Shown piece by piece: positions 8,832 through 18,176 of a stretch of DNA of 64,000 bases. The stretch's first letter is position 1. Each line of letters opens with the position of its first letter. The stretch comes from Paenibacillus puerhi (lineage in GTDB: Bacteria > Bacillota > Bacilli > Paenibacillales > NBRC-103111). The stretch spans positions 1 to 64,000 of the forward strand of contig NZ_WUWM01000018.1 in the NCBI RefSeq assembly GCF_009846885.1, in the 5' to 3' direction. The position numbers and the translations under genes are program-made. Below the pieces are notes generated by a model. That model saw only the letters and a program-made list of their open reading frames with translations. It ran no database searches and had not been told where the DNA came from.

Positions 8832-10574
8832 GTGAAACTGATCAAAAATCCTTGGAAGAAGACCGCGCTCAATCGGTTAATTCTATCCTTCATCTGTATT
8901 TTATTGCCGCTATATACGCTTGCCATTGTCATCTATAGCTGGGGAATTCGAACCTTGCAGACCGAAATATCCAACTCTATGGCCTCTCAAGTATCGCAAT
9001 ATTTCGTCGGATTGGAGAATGAGTTTAGCCGCATCCAAGCTCTCCAGCTCGATTATTTGAACGATATGAATTTGAATGCGCTTGCAGCTATGCCTGAGTC
9101 CTTGGACTCTATTGAGAAGATGCAAAAAATATTAAGCCTGCAGCAGCGGCTCAACGCCATTCGCAACAGCAGCGCTTACATCAAGGAAGTCTATACCTAT
9201 ATACCGGCCCTTCAGAAAACGATATCCGCATTAAGCGTATCCGATTTTAACCGTGACAGGTTCGCCGAGCTCATACAGCTTCCCGTTTTGGAGGAGGTTC
9301 AGGTGGTTAATCTCAATGGGGGCATGTATATGGTTGCAGCTTTTCCTTACCTGCTGCCGACAAGCAATCGTGAGCCGATCTTCATCGTCTCCATCGAGTT
9401 GTCCCTGGACAAGCTGCGGCAGGCGCTGCACGGCATGCGCAATTCGCCGGAGGAAGGGCTGATCTTCAGCAGCTCGCAATTTACGCAGGTTACGAATCCG
9501 GATTATGAACTGAACGACCAGATTGTACAGCAGTTGCTCCAAGGGCGCGGCACGGGGCAGGATGACGTAGCCCGGATCCTCAGCATCGACAGCCAGCGTT
9601 ATTTGACAGTTCACACGTCATCCCGATTTTTCGGCGCCTTATTGATCAAGTTTGTCCCCGAAAGCGCCGTATTCCAGCCGCTCGAGAGGTATAGGGACTG
9701 GTTTCTGTTGTTTGCGGCCGTCTCTTTAATCATCATGCTTCTCTATTCCTTATATTTATACCAATATATCCACAAACCGCTTAACCGGCTGGTCAAGGCA
9801 TTCCGCAAGGTAGAATCGGGAGATGTCAGCGTGCAGATCCATCATGAAAGCCGGGATGAATTCCAGTATATTTATACAAGGTTCAATGTGATGCTCGACA
9901 ACTTGAAATCGTTGATCGATCAAGTGTACAAGCAGCAGATATTGACTCAGAAGGCGGAGCTTAAGCAGCTGCAATCGCAGATTAATCCTCATTTCTTGTA
10001 CAACAGCTTTTTTATTCTAAATACGATGGCCCGTCTTCGCGATTACGATCAGGTCGAGCGATTCGCGAATCAGCTCGGCGAATATTTTCAGTTCGTGACG
10101 CGCAATCAATTGGACGAGGTGCCGCTGGCCAGAGAAGTGCAGCATGCGAAGGTCTATGCGGAGATCCAGGAGATGCGCTTCGGCAACCGCGTGTCCGTCT
10201 CGTTCGACGACACGCCGGGAGACTGGGGATATGTGATGGTGCCGAGGCTGATTTTGCAGCCGCTCATTGAGAATGCCTTCGAGCACGGGCTGGAGAGGAA
10301 ATCCAAGGACGGCCGTCTGGACGTTCGAATCGAGCGGGAGGGACGAATGGTTCGTCTGATTGTAGAAGATAACGGCGAGCAGATTGACAATGAAGGGATT
10401 GCTAGAATGAATCAGAGCTTGGAGACGCTGGAAGACGGCGAGAAGACCGCATTGATTAACATTCACCAGCGTATACGCCTGAAATTCGGCACAGGCAGCG
10501 GGTTGGCCGTGACGCTCAGCGAGTCGGGCGGCGTGAAGGCGACGATTACAATCGAACTACCTGAAGGAGGATGA
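8832..10574 (+). CDS. YesM-type sensor histidine kinase of the xylan-oligosaccharide locus
   Basis: A membrane sensor kinase with a first transmembrane segment at about residues 15-40, an extracellular sensing domain of about 260 residues, a second segment at about 290-312, HAMP, a His_kinase domain with the phospho-accepting His in INPHFLYNS, and an HATPase_c domain with the N box in PLIENAFEHG. It is the usual partner of the AraC-type regulator that starts four bases after its stop. The GTG at 8832 is preferred over a TTG at 8811 because TTGGAGG lies nine bases in front of it. In Paenibacillus aldouronate/xylan loci this kinase type controls the neighbouring Lpl/Ytc transport genes; the inducing sugar here is inferred from the downstream xylanase. 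Confidence 0.92.
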   Translation: MKLIKNPWKKTALNRLILSFICILLPLYTLAIVIYSWGIRTLQTEISNSMASQVSQYFVGLENEFSRIQALQLDYLNDMNLNALAAMPESLDSIEKMQKILSLQQRLNAIRNSSAYIKEVYTYIPALQKTISALSVSDFNRDRFAELIQLPVLEEVQVVNLNGGMYMVAAFPYLLPTSNREPIFIVSIELSLDKLRQALHGMRNSPEEGLIFSSSQFTQVTNPDYELNDQIVQQLLQGRGTGQDDVARILSIDSQRYLTVHTSSRFFGALLIKFVPESAVFQPLERYRDWFLLFAAVSLIIMLLYSLYLYQYIHKPLNRLVKAFRKVESGDVSVQIHHESRDEFQYIYTRFNVMLDNLKSLIDQVYKQQILTQKAELKQLQSQINPHFLYNSFFILNTMARLRDYDQVERFANQLGEYFQFVTRNQLDEVPLAREVQHAKVYAEIQEMRFGNRVSVSFDDTPGDWGYVMVPRLILQPLIENAFEHGLERKSKDGRLDVRIEREGRMVRLIVEDNGEQIDNEGIARMNQSLETLEDGEKTALINIHQRIRLKFGTGSGLAVTLSESGGVKATITIELPEGG

Positions 10575-10577
10575 AGG

Positions 10578-12272
10578 ATGTATCGGCTGCTGGTTGTCGA
10601 TGACGAAGCGATTATTGCCGACGGATTGGCGGAAGTGATGCAGAACGTTCAGGAGTTAGAGCTGGACGTGTATAAAACTTATTCGGGGATTGATGCGCTC
10701 AAGCTGTTCGATAAGACGAGATTTGACATTGTGCTCACCGATATTCGGATGCCGGACTTGGACGGCTTGCAATTGTTAGAGAAAATCCGGGCGATGTGGC
10801 CCAGATGCCGTGTGATCTTCCTAACGGGTTATAACGAGTTCTCTTACGTCTATACCGCGATTCAGCACGAGTACGTCAACTACCTGCTGAAAACCGAAGG
10901 CTACGATAAAGTAATCCAGGCTGTCGCACAGGCTGTTGCCGATATCGAGGCGGAATGGCACGCAGAGGCGCTGCTGGAGCAAGCCCGGGAACAGTCCGAG
11001 AAAGCGAAAGAGCTGCTGCGAAAGGAGTTTTTGTACGGGGTGCTGAAAGGGCGCATCGATGCCGGGGAGGTCAACCGTGAACAGTTCTTGGCGTTAGACG
11101 TCCCGCTTCATGCGGAAGAACCTATACTGCTCCTGATCGGCCGAGTGAATCGGTCAACCGACTATGCGGCCTATTCGGACAAGGTCAGACAGCTCATCCG
11201 CGTTCGAACGGTTGTCCGTTCCTACTTGGACGCCCACGCGGAGATCGCAGATTTTGCTCATGAACAAGATGAGTTAGTCTGGCTGCTTCAACCGCTGAAG
11301 ACCGGTGAAGACCGACCGGAGGCCGAGCAGCAAGCCTGGTCCAGGCTGTTGAAGTTCCTCAAAGGCAGTCTGGAGCTGGTCCAGGCGGCGTGCAAGGAAT
11401 CGGCGGGCGCAGAGCTGTCGCTGGTGCTTGATGACAGCCCGATGGCATGGCCGGACGTGGCGGAAAGATTCGCCCAGACCCATATGTTGATGAACTATCG
11501 GATCGGACGATCGCACGGGCTGCTCTTGGACAAGCAGGCGGCAAGGAGAGAGCAGGATACGGAGAACCCGAAGATGAACCGGCTGCGGGTTCGGCCGGCT
11601 GTGCTCGACTTGCTTGCCGAACGGCTGGAGCATGGCCGAAAGGACGAATTTTTCAAGACGTTGAACGAGGCGACGGCTCCGCTCCGGGAGCTGGATTCGA
11701 TGCATCATGTGCAGGCGCAGGAGCTGTATTATGCCATTGCGCTCATGCTGTTCTCTTATACGAACAGGTGGCAGCTTTCGGAGGAGGCGAACGCCGCCAT
11801 CGGGCTGCATAAGCTGATGCGCCCGGATGAACATGAATCGTGGCCGGAAGCAGTCGCTTATCTCAGCAAAGTCGGCAACGTGCTGTTTCAACTGCAGGAC
11901 CAGGAGGAAGAACGGAAAGCGAGCGGGGTCGTCTCGATGATTCAGAAGCACATTCACATCCACTTGCATGATCCCGATGAAATTACGCTGGTCAGGCTAG
12001 CGAATCTGGCTTACTTCAATCCTTCTTACTTGTCGAGGCTGTTCAAGCAGGTGGCCGGCATGAACTTGTCCGAGTACATTGCGGAAGCCCGGTTAACTAG
12101 AGCAAAGCGATTGCTGGAGGATCCGAATCTGAAAATTCAGGAGGTCGCCGATCATCTCGGGTACGGCACGGCGACGAATTTTACGCGCTCGTTCCGTAAG
12201 GCGGTCAATATGACACCGCAGGAGTATCGGCTGTCGCTTGCCAGTCGGCAAAGCCTTGATCGGAACGACTAA
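10578..12272 (+). CDS. YesN-type response regulator, AraC family
   Basis: A 564-residue regulator. The N-terminal receiver domain has the acidic pair VDDE at about residues 7-10 and the phospho-acceptor Asp in VLTDIRMPDLDG (about residue 55). A long central region follows, and the last 100 residues form the double helix-turn-helix of AraC proteins, with the usual second-motif sequence EVADHLGYGTATNFTRSFRK. It starts on an ATG with GAAGGAGG just upstream, directly after the kinase stop, so the two are co-transcribed and probably translationally coupled. The likely target is the promoter in front of the binding-protein gene at 12406. Confidence 0.93.
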   Translation: MYRLLVVDDEAIIADGLAEVMQNVQELELDVYKTYSGIDALKLFDKTRFDIVLTDIRMPDLDGLQLLEKIRAMWPRCRVIFLTGYNEFSYVYTAIQHEYVNYLLKTEGYDKVIQAVAQAVADIEAEWHAEALLEQAREQSEKAKELLRKEFLYGVLKGRIDAGEVNREQFLALDVPLHAEEPILLLIGRVNRSTDYAAYSDKVRQLIRVRTVVRSYLDAHAEIADFAHEQDELVWLLQPLKTGEDRPEAEQQAWSRLLKFLKGSLELVQAACKESAGAELSLVLDDSPMAWPDVAERFAQTHMLMNYRIGRSHGLLLDKQAARREQDTENPKMNRLRVRPAVLDLLAERLEHGRKDEFFKTLNEATAPLRELDSMHHVQAQELYYAIALMLFSYTNRWQLSEEANAAIGLHKLMRPDEHESWPEAVAYLSKVGNVLFQLQDQEEERKASGVVSMIQKHIHIHLHDPDEITLVRLANLAYFNPSYLSRLFKQVAGMNLSEYIAEARLTRAKRLLEDPNLKIQEVADHLGYGTATNFTRSFRKAVNMTPQEYRLSLASRQSLDRND

Positions 12273-12329
12273 GTGAAGGCATTTGCAATCATCGAGTCAA
12301 CTCGTGATCGGAATGTCAAGCATTGAATA

Positions 12330-12359
12330 TTGAAACTCCCTATGATGAAGCGCTATCAT
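12330..12359 (+). promoter_or_regulatory. Likely promoter of the xylan transport operon with an overlapping palindrome
   Basis: TTGAAA at 12330-12335 and TATCAT at 12354-12359 are separated by 18 bases. A palindrome ATGAT..AGCGCT..ATCAT (12342-12359) covers the -10 element; its AAGCGCT core resembles a CcpA cre site but does not match the full consensus. It could be a catabolite-control or YesN-family site. The binding-protein ribosome-binding site AGGGGAGG lies about 30 bases downstream. Confidence 0.4.
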
Positions 12360-12405
12360 TTTAAGTACAGAACATCTTCATCATATTAGGGGAGGGTCAA
12401 TAAAC

Positions 12406-14064
12406 ATGAAGAGAAAAATAAAGGGGACGGCTTTGCTGACCATAGCAGGCATGCTCGCGTTATCGGCTTGCAGCTCAAACAATGCCGGAAACGGCAGTTT
12501 ACAAGCACCTGAAGGCCAGCCAAGCGGTGGCGCATCTCAGGCAGATCTGATGGCTAAGTACGAGCAGCCTGTCGACATCACGGCTTGGCGCTACACGGAG
12601 TCTTCGTACAAGTACGAGAACGGGGACACCATCGAGGACAATATTTACACCAAGGCTTACTTGAACGATCTGGGCATCAAGCTGAAATATAACTGGACGG
12701 TTCCGATCGAGCAGTTCGAGCAGAAGATGAACGTGTCGATCGCTTCCGGCGATTTGCCGGATGTGATGTGGTTGACGAATAAGCAATTAACCGACCTGAC
12801 CGACAACGACATGCTATATGACTTGACAGACTTGTTCGAGAAACACGCTAGCCCAGTGGCCAAGGAAATTCTGCAGCAGGATAAGAAGGCGTTCGATACG
12901 GCGAAAATCGGCGGCCGCCTGATGGCTATTCCGAAGACGGCATCGGCGGTAGACGGTCTCCAGATCTTGCATGTCCGCACAGATTGGCTGAAGAAGCTGA
13001 ATCTGCCCGAACCAAAGACGATGCAAGACGTGGTGAACATCGCCAAAGCTTTTGTCACCCAAGATCCGGACGGCAATAACAAAGCCGACACGATTGGTAT
13101 CGGCTTCACGAAATCGTTCCTGACAGACAATCACTTCGGTGCGGCGGGCTTCTTCGCAGGCTTCCACGCTTATCCGCAGAAGTGGGTGAAGGATGCTTCC
13201 GGCAAGCTCGTATACGGCAGCGTTCAACCGGAAACCAAGAAAGGGTTGCAGTTGCTGCAAGAGATGTATAAGGAGGGTCTGATAGATCAGGAGTTTGGCG
13301 TCAAGGACCGCGCTAAAGTGACCGAATCGGTTGTCGGCGGCAAGCTCGGCATGTTCTATGGCGGCATGTCCTCGCCAGGGGCCGTCATCCAGGACAACGT
13401 GACGAACGATCCGAACGCGGAATGGAAGGCATTCTCTATCGTATCCGCCGATGAAGTGAAGGCGGCGCCGATGGGTAAAGTTCCGGTACAGCTGTATTAC
13501 GCGGTTAGCAAGAAGAGCAAACATCCGGAAGCGATCATTAAAATGCTTAATTTCAGCATGCAAGGCTTTGCTCCGGGCGCCGGTGCGGACACGGGCTTCG
13601 GCTTCAGCCCGAGCGGCATTCCGGTCTACCTGTACAATTTCATCGGACCGGAGCCTGCGATGAAAAATCTGAACGCTCACCGTAACTTGTTGAAAGCGCT
13701 GAAGGCAAACGATCCAGCCGGCTTGACCTCGGAAGAGAAGTCCTACTACGACAAAATTGTCGATTACCGCTCCGGCAACCGGGCGAACTGGGGACAAGAC
13801 CGCATCTTCGGCACGCCGAGCAGCTTCGACGTCATCGATCAGTATGTGAAAGACGACAATTACTTGCTCGATAGCTTCTATGGCGGATCGACGCCGACGA
13901 TGGTCGAGAAGATGGCTTCGCTCAAGCAGATGGAGGAAGTCGCATTCACCAAAATTATTATGGGACAATCGCTCGACACGTTTGATAAGTTCGTCGATGA
14001 CTGGAAGAAGCTTGGCGGACAACAGATTACGAAAGAAGTCAACGAATGGGCTGCTAAGCAGTAA
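12406..14064 (+). CDS. Extracellular solute-binding lipoprotein (LplA-like)
   Basis: A 552-residue lipoprotein binding component of a carbohydrate ABC importer. The signal peptide is about 23 residues with lipobox LALSAC, then a Gly/Ser/Asn-rich linker. The mature part has the bilobal family-1 binding-protein pattern, for example SGDLPDVMW and the DxDGNNKADTIG loop seen in LplA/YtcQ-type proteins. It starts on ATG after AGGGGAGG. It precedes two permeases and an intracellular xylanase; the transport ATPase is missing and is probably a shared MsmX-type protein encoded elsewhere. The likely ligands are xylo-oligosaccharides or aldouronates, inferred from the enzyme at the end of the operon. Confidence 0.93.
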   Translation: MKRKIKGTALLTIAGMLALSACSSNNAGNGSLQAPEGQPSGGASQADLMAKYEQPVDITAWRYTESSYKYENGDTIEDNIYTKAYLNDLGIKLKYNWTVPIEQFEQKMNVSIASGDLPDVMWLTNKQLTDLTDNDMLYDLTDLFEKHASPVAKEILQQDKKAFDTAKIGGRLMAIPKTASAVDGLQILHVRTDWLKKLNLPEPKTMQDVVNIAKAFVTQDPDGNNKADTIGIGFTKSFLTDNHFGAAGFFAGFHAYPQKWVKDASGKLVYGSVQPETKKGLQLLQEMYKEGLIDQEFGVKDRAKVTESVVGGKLGMFYGGMSSPGAVIQDNVTNDPNAEWKAFSIVSADEVKAAPMGKVPVQLYYAVSKKSKHPEAIIKMLNFSMQGFAPGAGADTGFGFSPSGIPVYLYNFIGPEPAMKNLNAHRNLLKALKANDPAGLTSEEKSYYDKIVDYRSGNRANWGQDRIFGTPSSFDVIDQYVKDDNYLLDSFYGGSTPTMVEKMASLKQMEEVAFTKIIMGQSLDTFDKFVDDWKKLGGQQITKEVNEWAAKQ

Positions 14065-14097
14065 GAGTGCTGCAAAGAGTACGCATGGAACATACGA

Positions 14098-14124
14098 GGG
14101 GGAAAGCGCTCAGCGGCTTTCCCC
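14098..14124 (+). promoter_or_regulatory. Intra-operon stem-loop after the binding-protein gene
   Basis: A nine-base perfect stem GGGGAAAGC / GCTTTCCCC with an eight-base loop lies between the binding-protein stop and the first permease. No T-run follows, so it fits an RNA-stabilising or partial attenuation element that keeps binding-protein mRNA more abundant than permease mRNA, as is common in sugar ABC operons. Confidence 0.55.
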
Positions 14125-14152
14125 ATCTTCATTCTGGATAGGAGGTGCCATG

Positions 14153-15052
14153 ATGTCTTGGAACAAGAGACTGCAAGAGATTCCCTTTCACCTTATGCTA
14201 ATTCCCGGGGTCATCCTCACGCTGATCTTCAGTTATGTGCCGATCGCCGGCATCGTTATTGCTTTTCAGAAATTTCAGCCGGCTAAAGGCATATTCAACT
14301 CGAAGTGGGTCGGGCTCGACAACTTCACGTACATGCTGAACATGCCGAATTTCACAAGCGTATTGTGGAATACGGTGTTCATCGCGATTATGAAAATCAT
14401 AGCCGGTCTGATTGTGCCGATTCTTACGGCGCTTCTGCTGAACGAAGTGGCGAGTGCCTTCTTCAAGCGGACGGTGCAGACGATCGTCTATTTTCCGCAC
14501 TTCTTGTCCTGGGTCATTCTCGGGGGCATTGTCGTTGATATTTTGTCGCCTTCGACCGGTATCGTGAATCAATTCCTAGGTCTGTTCGGCGCTAAGCCGA
14601 TCTTCTTCCTTGGTAATGAGAATTGGTTCCCGTATACGCTCGTCATCTCGGATACATGGAAAAACTTCGGTTACGGCACGATCGTCTATCTGGCGGCCCT
14701 GACCGGCATTAACCAGCAATTGTACGAAGCAGCCGTCGTCGACGGAGCCAATCGTTGGCAGCAGACGTGGCATGTTACACTGCCTGGGATGATGCCTATC
14801 ATTACGCTGATGACCGTACTCAGCTTGGGCGATGTACTGAATGCGGGATTCGAGCAAGTGTTCAATTTGTATAGTCCGATGGTCTACAGCACCGGCGATA
14901 TCATCGATACTCTTGTGTACCGAATCGGTCTTATCGAAGCGCAGTACGGAGTTGCGACAGCGGTCGGCCTGTTTAAATCGGTCATCGCCCTCGTTTTAAT
15001 CGTATGGTCGAATAAACTCGCGGGCAAATTCGCCGGCTATCGGGTTTTCTAG
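14153..15052 (+). CDS. ABC sugar permease (LplB/YtcP-like)
   Basis: A 299-residue inner-membrane permease with six predicted transmembrane segments and the ABC-transporter EAA loop LYEAAVVDGANRWQQ, which contacts the ATPase. GGAGG at 14141-14145 is seven bases before ATG 14153 (a second ATG directly precedes it at 14150). The same frame is open back to 13880 inside the previous gene but that extension is only a shadow. It pairs with the permease that begins 14 bases after its stop. Confidence 0.93.
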   Translation: MSWNKRLQEIPFHLMLIPGVILTLIFSYVPIAGIVIAFQKFQPAKGIFNSKWVGLDNFTYMLNMPNFTSVLWNTVFIAIMKIIAGLIVPILTALLLNEVASAFFKRTVQTIVYFPHFLSWVILGGIVVDILSPSTGIVNQFLGLFGAKPIFFLGNENWFPYTLVISDTWKNFGYGTIVYLAALTGINQQLYEAAVVDGANRWQQTWHVTLPGMMPIITLMTVLSLGDVLNAGFEQVFNLYSPMVYSTGDIIDTLVYRIGLIEAQYGVATAVGLFKSVIALVLIVWSNKLAGKFAGYRVF

Positions 15053-15066
15053 AGGGGGGGACTATC

Positions 15067-15948
15067 ATGCATAAACTTTCAACGGGACGCAAGGTGTTCC
15101 TCATCGTAAACTATGTCATATTGACACTAGCCGCTTTGCTCTGCATCTTGCCGCTGATTAACGTGCTGGCAATCTCGTTCAGTTCGAAAGCGGCGGCGGC
15201 GGGCGGTTACGTGAAATTGTGGCCGGTTGATTTTACGTTCTCTTCCTATCGATACGCGCTCTCTAAGCCCGAATTTATAGACGGGTTTCTCGTCTCGCTC
15301 AAACGGGTTGCGCTTGGGTATAGCATAAACATTGCGCTGACTATCTTGACGGCTTACCCGCTTGCCAAGGAAAGATCGATGTTCCGACACCGGCATATTT
15401 ATGCGTGGTTCTTTATTGTGACCATGTTGTTCAGCGGAGGCTTGATTCCGACTTATATGACGATCAAGGAAATTGGGCTGCTCGATTCGATCTGGGCGCT
15501 TGTGCTTCCGGGCGCAGTTCCGGTGTTCAGTGTTATTCTTCTGATGAACTTCTTCCGGAACTTGCCGAAGGAGATCGAGGAAGCCGCCTTGATTGACGGA
15601 GCGGGACATTGGCGCATCCTCTGGGGAATCTTCTGTCCGCTTTCGCTGCCGGCCATCGCCACGATCTCGTTGTTCTCGGTGGTCGGTCATTGGAACGCCT
15701 GGTTCGACGGCTTGATCTATATGAATTCGCCGGCGAATTATCCGCTGCAAAGTTATTTGCAGACCATTATTATTACGCCGGAGCTTAACGCGGTTTCGAG
15801 CAATGAATTGCTGGATATGAACGCAGTGTCCGACCGTACGTTCAAGGCCGCGCAAGTTTTCTTGGCTTCGCTGCCGGTTCTGATCATCTATCCTTTCCTG
15901 CAGAAGTATTTCATGAAAGGTCTTGTCATGGGCAGCGTCAAAGGCTGA
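15067..15948 (+). CDS. ABC sugar permease (LplC/YtcP-like)
   Basis: A 293-residue second permease of the same importer, six membrane segments, with the EAA loop EIEEAALIDGAGHWR and the C-terminus MKGLVMGSVKG typical of this subfamily. The start ATG at 15067 follows a run of Gs (AGAGGGGGGG). It is separated from the GH10 xylanase by only 35 bases, so transport and cleavage are co-expressed. Confidence 0.93.
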   Translation: MHKLSTGRKVFLIVNYVILTLAALLCILPLINVLAISFSSKAAAAGGYVKLWPVDFTFSSYRYALSKPEFIDGFLVSLKRVALGYSINIALTILTAYPLAKERSMFRHRHIYAWFFIVTMLFSGGLIPTYMTIKEIGLLDSIWALVLPGAVPVFSVILLMNFFRNLPKEIEEAALIDGAGHWRILWGIFCPLSLPAIATISLFSVVGHWNAWFDGLIYMNSPANYPLQSYLQTIIITPELNAVSSNELLDMNAVSDRTFKAAQVFLASLPVLIIYPFLQKYFMKGLVMGSVKG

Positions 15949-15983
15949 TCGTTCACCATCGTAGAAAAAGGGGGCCGGAGGCC

Positions 15984-17018
15984 ATGAATAGGAAGCTCGG
16001 TTATGAACAAGTTCCGTCAGCAAGAAGCAACGGAGCGGAAATTCCGTCACTGCACGAAGCTTATGCGAATGATTTTCCGATAGGGGCCGCGGTGAGTCCG
16101 GCTGTCTTGGAATCGGCGGGTCCGCTTATCGCCCGTCATTACAACAGCTTGACCGCCGAGAATCATATGAAGCCGATAGAGCTTCAGCCGGAGGAGGGCG
16201 TCTACACGTTCGAAATGGCCGATCGTATCGCAAACTTCGCGAAAGAGCATGGGATGCGCCTGCGCGGACATACGCTCGTGTGGCATAATCAAACGCCGGA
16301 CTGGATGTTTGAAGGGAAAGACGGTCGTCCCGCCGATCGGGAACTGCTGTTGTCCCGAATGAAATCGCATATTGATACCGTCGTCGGACGCTATCGCGGC
16401 GACATCTACTGCTGGGACGTCGTGAACGAGGCGATCCAGGACAAAGAAGGGGGACTGCTGCGTCAAAGCCGCTGGCTCGAATTGGCCGGTGAAGACTATA
16501 TTCAGAAGGCTTTCGAGTACGCGCATGCGGCCGACCCTGATGCTTTGTTGTTCTACAACGACTATCATGAGACGGTTCCGGCCAAGCGGGAGAAAATGTA
16601 CAAGCTCGTGAAGGAGCTGCTGGATCGAGGAACGCCGATTCACGGGATCGGCCTGCAGGCGCATTGGAATATATACGAGCCGTCAATCGAGGATATCCGA
16701 ATAACCATTGAAAGGTTTGCTTCCTTGGGTCTCCAGCTGCACATTACAGAGCTTGATCTTCCCATGTTCAGCAATGACGACAAGCGTACCGATCTGAAGA
16801 AGCCGTCCGAGGAGATGATCGACCAGCAGAAAGTACGGTATGAAGAAATCTTCAAGCTGTTCCGTTCGTACAAGGACGTCCTTACAAACGTGACGTTCTG
16901 GGGAGCCGCGGATGATTATACTTGGCTGGATTATTTTCCGGGGAAGGAACGCAAAACTTGGCCATTCCTGTTCAATGATCAGCATGAGCCGAAGCCGTGC
17001 TTCTGGGGTGTAGTTTAA
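15984..17018 (+). CDS. Intracellular endo-1,4-beta-xylanase, GH10
   Basis: A 344-residue GH10 catalytic domain with nothing else attached. It has the substrate-binding HTLVWHNQTPDWM, the acid/base Glu in WDVVNEAI and the nucleophile Glu in HITELDLP. There is no signal peptide, so it acts in the cytoplasm on short xylo-oligosaccharides or aldouronates brought in by the upstream importer. The Paenibacillus aldouronate-use cluster has the same order but normally also carries an alpha-glucuronidase and a beta-xylosidase; neither is here. The start is ATG 15984 with GGGGG 14 or so bases upstream, a fairly weak site. A strong terminator closes the operon. Confidence 0.95.
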   Translation: MNRKLGYEQVPSARSNGAEIPSLHEAYANDFPIGAAVSPAVLESAGPLIARHYNSLTAENHMKPIELQPEEGVYTFEMADRIANFAKEHGMRLRGHTLVWHNQTPDWMFEGKDGRPADRELLLSRMKSHIDTVVGRYRGDIYCWDVVNEAIQDKEGGLLRQSRWLELAGEDYIQKAFEYAHAADPDALLFYNDYHETVPAKREKMYKLVKELLDRGTPIHGIGLQAHWNIYEPSIEDIRITIERFASLGLQLHITELDLPMFSNDDKRTDLKKPSEEMIDQQKVRYEEIFKLFRSYKDVLTNVTFWGAADDYTWLDYFPGKERKTWPFLFNDQHEPKPCFWGVV

Positions 17019-17022
17019 TAGG

Positions 17023-17060
17023 AGCTTTGCCACTAACCAAGTGGTAAAGCTTCTTTTTTT
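17023..17060 (+). terminator. Rho-independent terminator after the xylanase
   Basis: Eleven-base stem AGCTTTGCCAC / GTGGTAAAGCT (one G-U pair), seven-base loop, then TCTTTTTTTT. Confidence 0.9.
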
Positions 17061-17212
17061 TGCCTTACATTTTAGCGATCATTCGCCATCGCCCTGTTGA
17101 AATGGACGAAGGTAAACATATTGCACAAACAGGTAAAAATATTGGTCGGATTTATGAGCGAAATTTTTTTATATTTAAAGCACAAACACATTTCATATTT
17201 GAGGTGAGCGAT

Positions 17213-18154
17213 TTGGCTAATGATAGAGGGGGCATCACAGGACCGGGGGGAGCTGTACGCCCCAAGAAGTTTTGGACCAACAAGCGAAAGGACGCTTTAA
17301 TAGGCTGGTTATTTCTGGCGCCGGAGTTTATGGGCATCCTGGTGCTAAGCTTATTTCCGCTTGTATTTTCGTTGTATTTGAGCTTTACGGATTGGAATCT
17401 GGTCGGAGGATTATCCTCCATCAACTTCGTTGGACTGGACAACTTCAAAGATTTGTTTTCCGACGAGAAGTTCTATATGGCGCTTAAGAATAATCTGATC
17501 TTCACTATCGTTACAGTGCCGATTGGCATGATTCTGGCGCTGATTCTGGCCGTCCTTATTCACTCTAAAGTGTATGGGAAGGAATACTTTAAAGTGGCGT
17601 TCTTTATTCCCTACATCTCATCGATCGTTGCGCTCGGAGCGGTATGGAGTGCCTTGTATCACCCTTCGCAAGGGCCCATTAACCGGTTTCTGATCAGTAT
17701 GGGTATTGCGGAGCCGCCAAAGTGGCTTGCCGATACCGACTTTTCCTTAATATCGATCATGATCATTACGATTTGGGCCGGAATTGGCTACCAGATCATT
17801 ATTTATATCGCCGGCTTATCGAATATTCCTGATGATATGTACGAAGCGGCCGATATCGATGGAGCGTCCCGGGTTCAGCAGTTTTTCAAAATCACCATGC
17901 CTTTGCTCGGACCGACCATATCGTTTCTATTTATTACCCTGCTGATGTCGTCGTTCAAGGTATTCGACTTGATTGCGTTCTTGACCAATGGCGGACCGAA
18001 TGATTCTTCTACCGTTCTTGTTTACTTAATATTTGATGAAGGCTTCCGTAATTTCAGAATGGGTTACGCCTCGGCCATCTCCTGGGTGCTCTTCCTTATC
18101 GTCGGAGTGATTACGATGATTACATGGAAAATCCAGAATAAATCTCATACCTAG
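17213..18154 (+). CDS. ABC sugar permease of the second sugar locus
   Basis: A 313-residue permease of the UgpA/LacF type with six membrane segments and the EAA loop MYEAADIDGASRVQQF. The TTG at 17213 is favoured because GAGGTGA sits just before it; the frame is open back to 17060 but those 51 residues would include only the terminator region and an unlikely leader. First gene of a seven-gene unit: two permeases, binding protein, kinase, regulator, beta-glucuronidase-like enzyme, sulfatase. Confidence 0.9.
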   Translation: MANDRGGITGPGGAVRPKKFWTNKRKDALIGWLFLAPEFMGILVLSLFPLVFSLYLSFTDWNLVGGLSSINFVGLDNFKDLFSDEKFYMALKNNLIFTIVTVPIGMILALILAVLIHSKVYGKEYFKVAFFIPYISSIVALGAVWSALYHPSQGPINRFLISMGIAEPPKWLADTDFSLISIMIITIWAGIGYQIIIYIAGLSNIPDDMYEAADIDGASRVQQFFKITMPLLGPTISFLFITLLMSSFKVFDLIAFLTNGGPNDSSTVLVYLIFDEGFRNFRMGYASAISWVLFLIVGVITMITWKIQNKSHT

Positions 18155-18176
18155 AAACAATATAGAAGAGGGTGAT

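Noticed and set aside
12814-14022. 402-codon minus-strand frame
   Set aside because: Antisense shadow of the binding-protein gene; no ribosome-binding site and no recognisable motif.
13880-14152. N-terminal extension of the first xylan permease
   Set aside because: It overlaps the end of the binding-protein gene in another frame; the true start is at the AGGAGG-linked ATG 14153.
15127-16050. 307-codon minus-strand frame
   Set aside because: Antisense of the second xylan permease and the xylanase start; Arg/His-rich composition typical of shadows.
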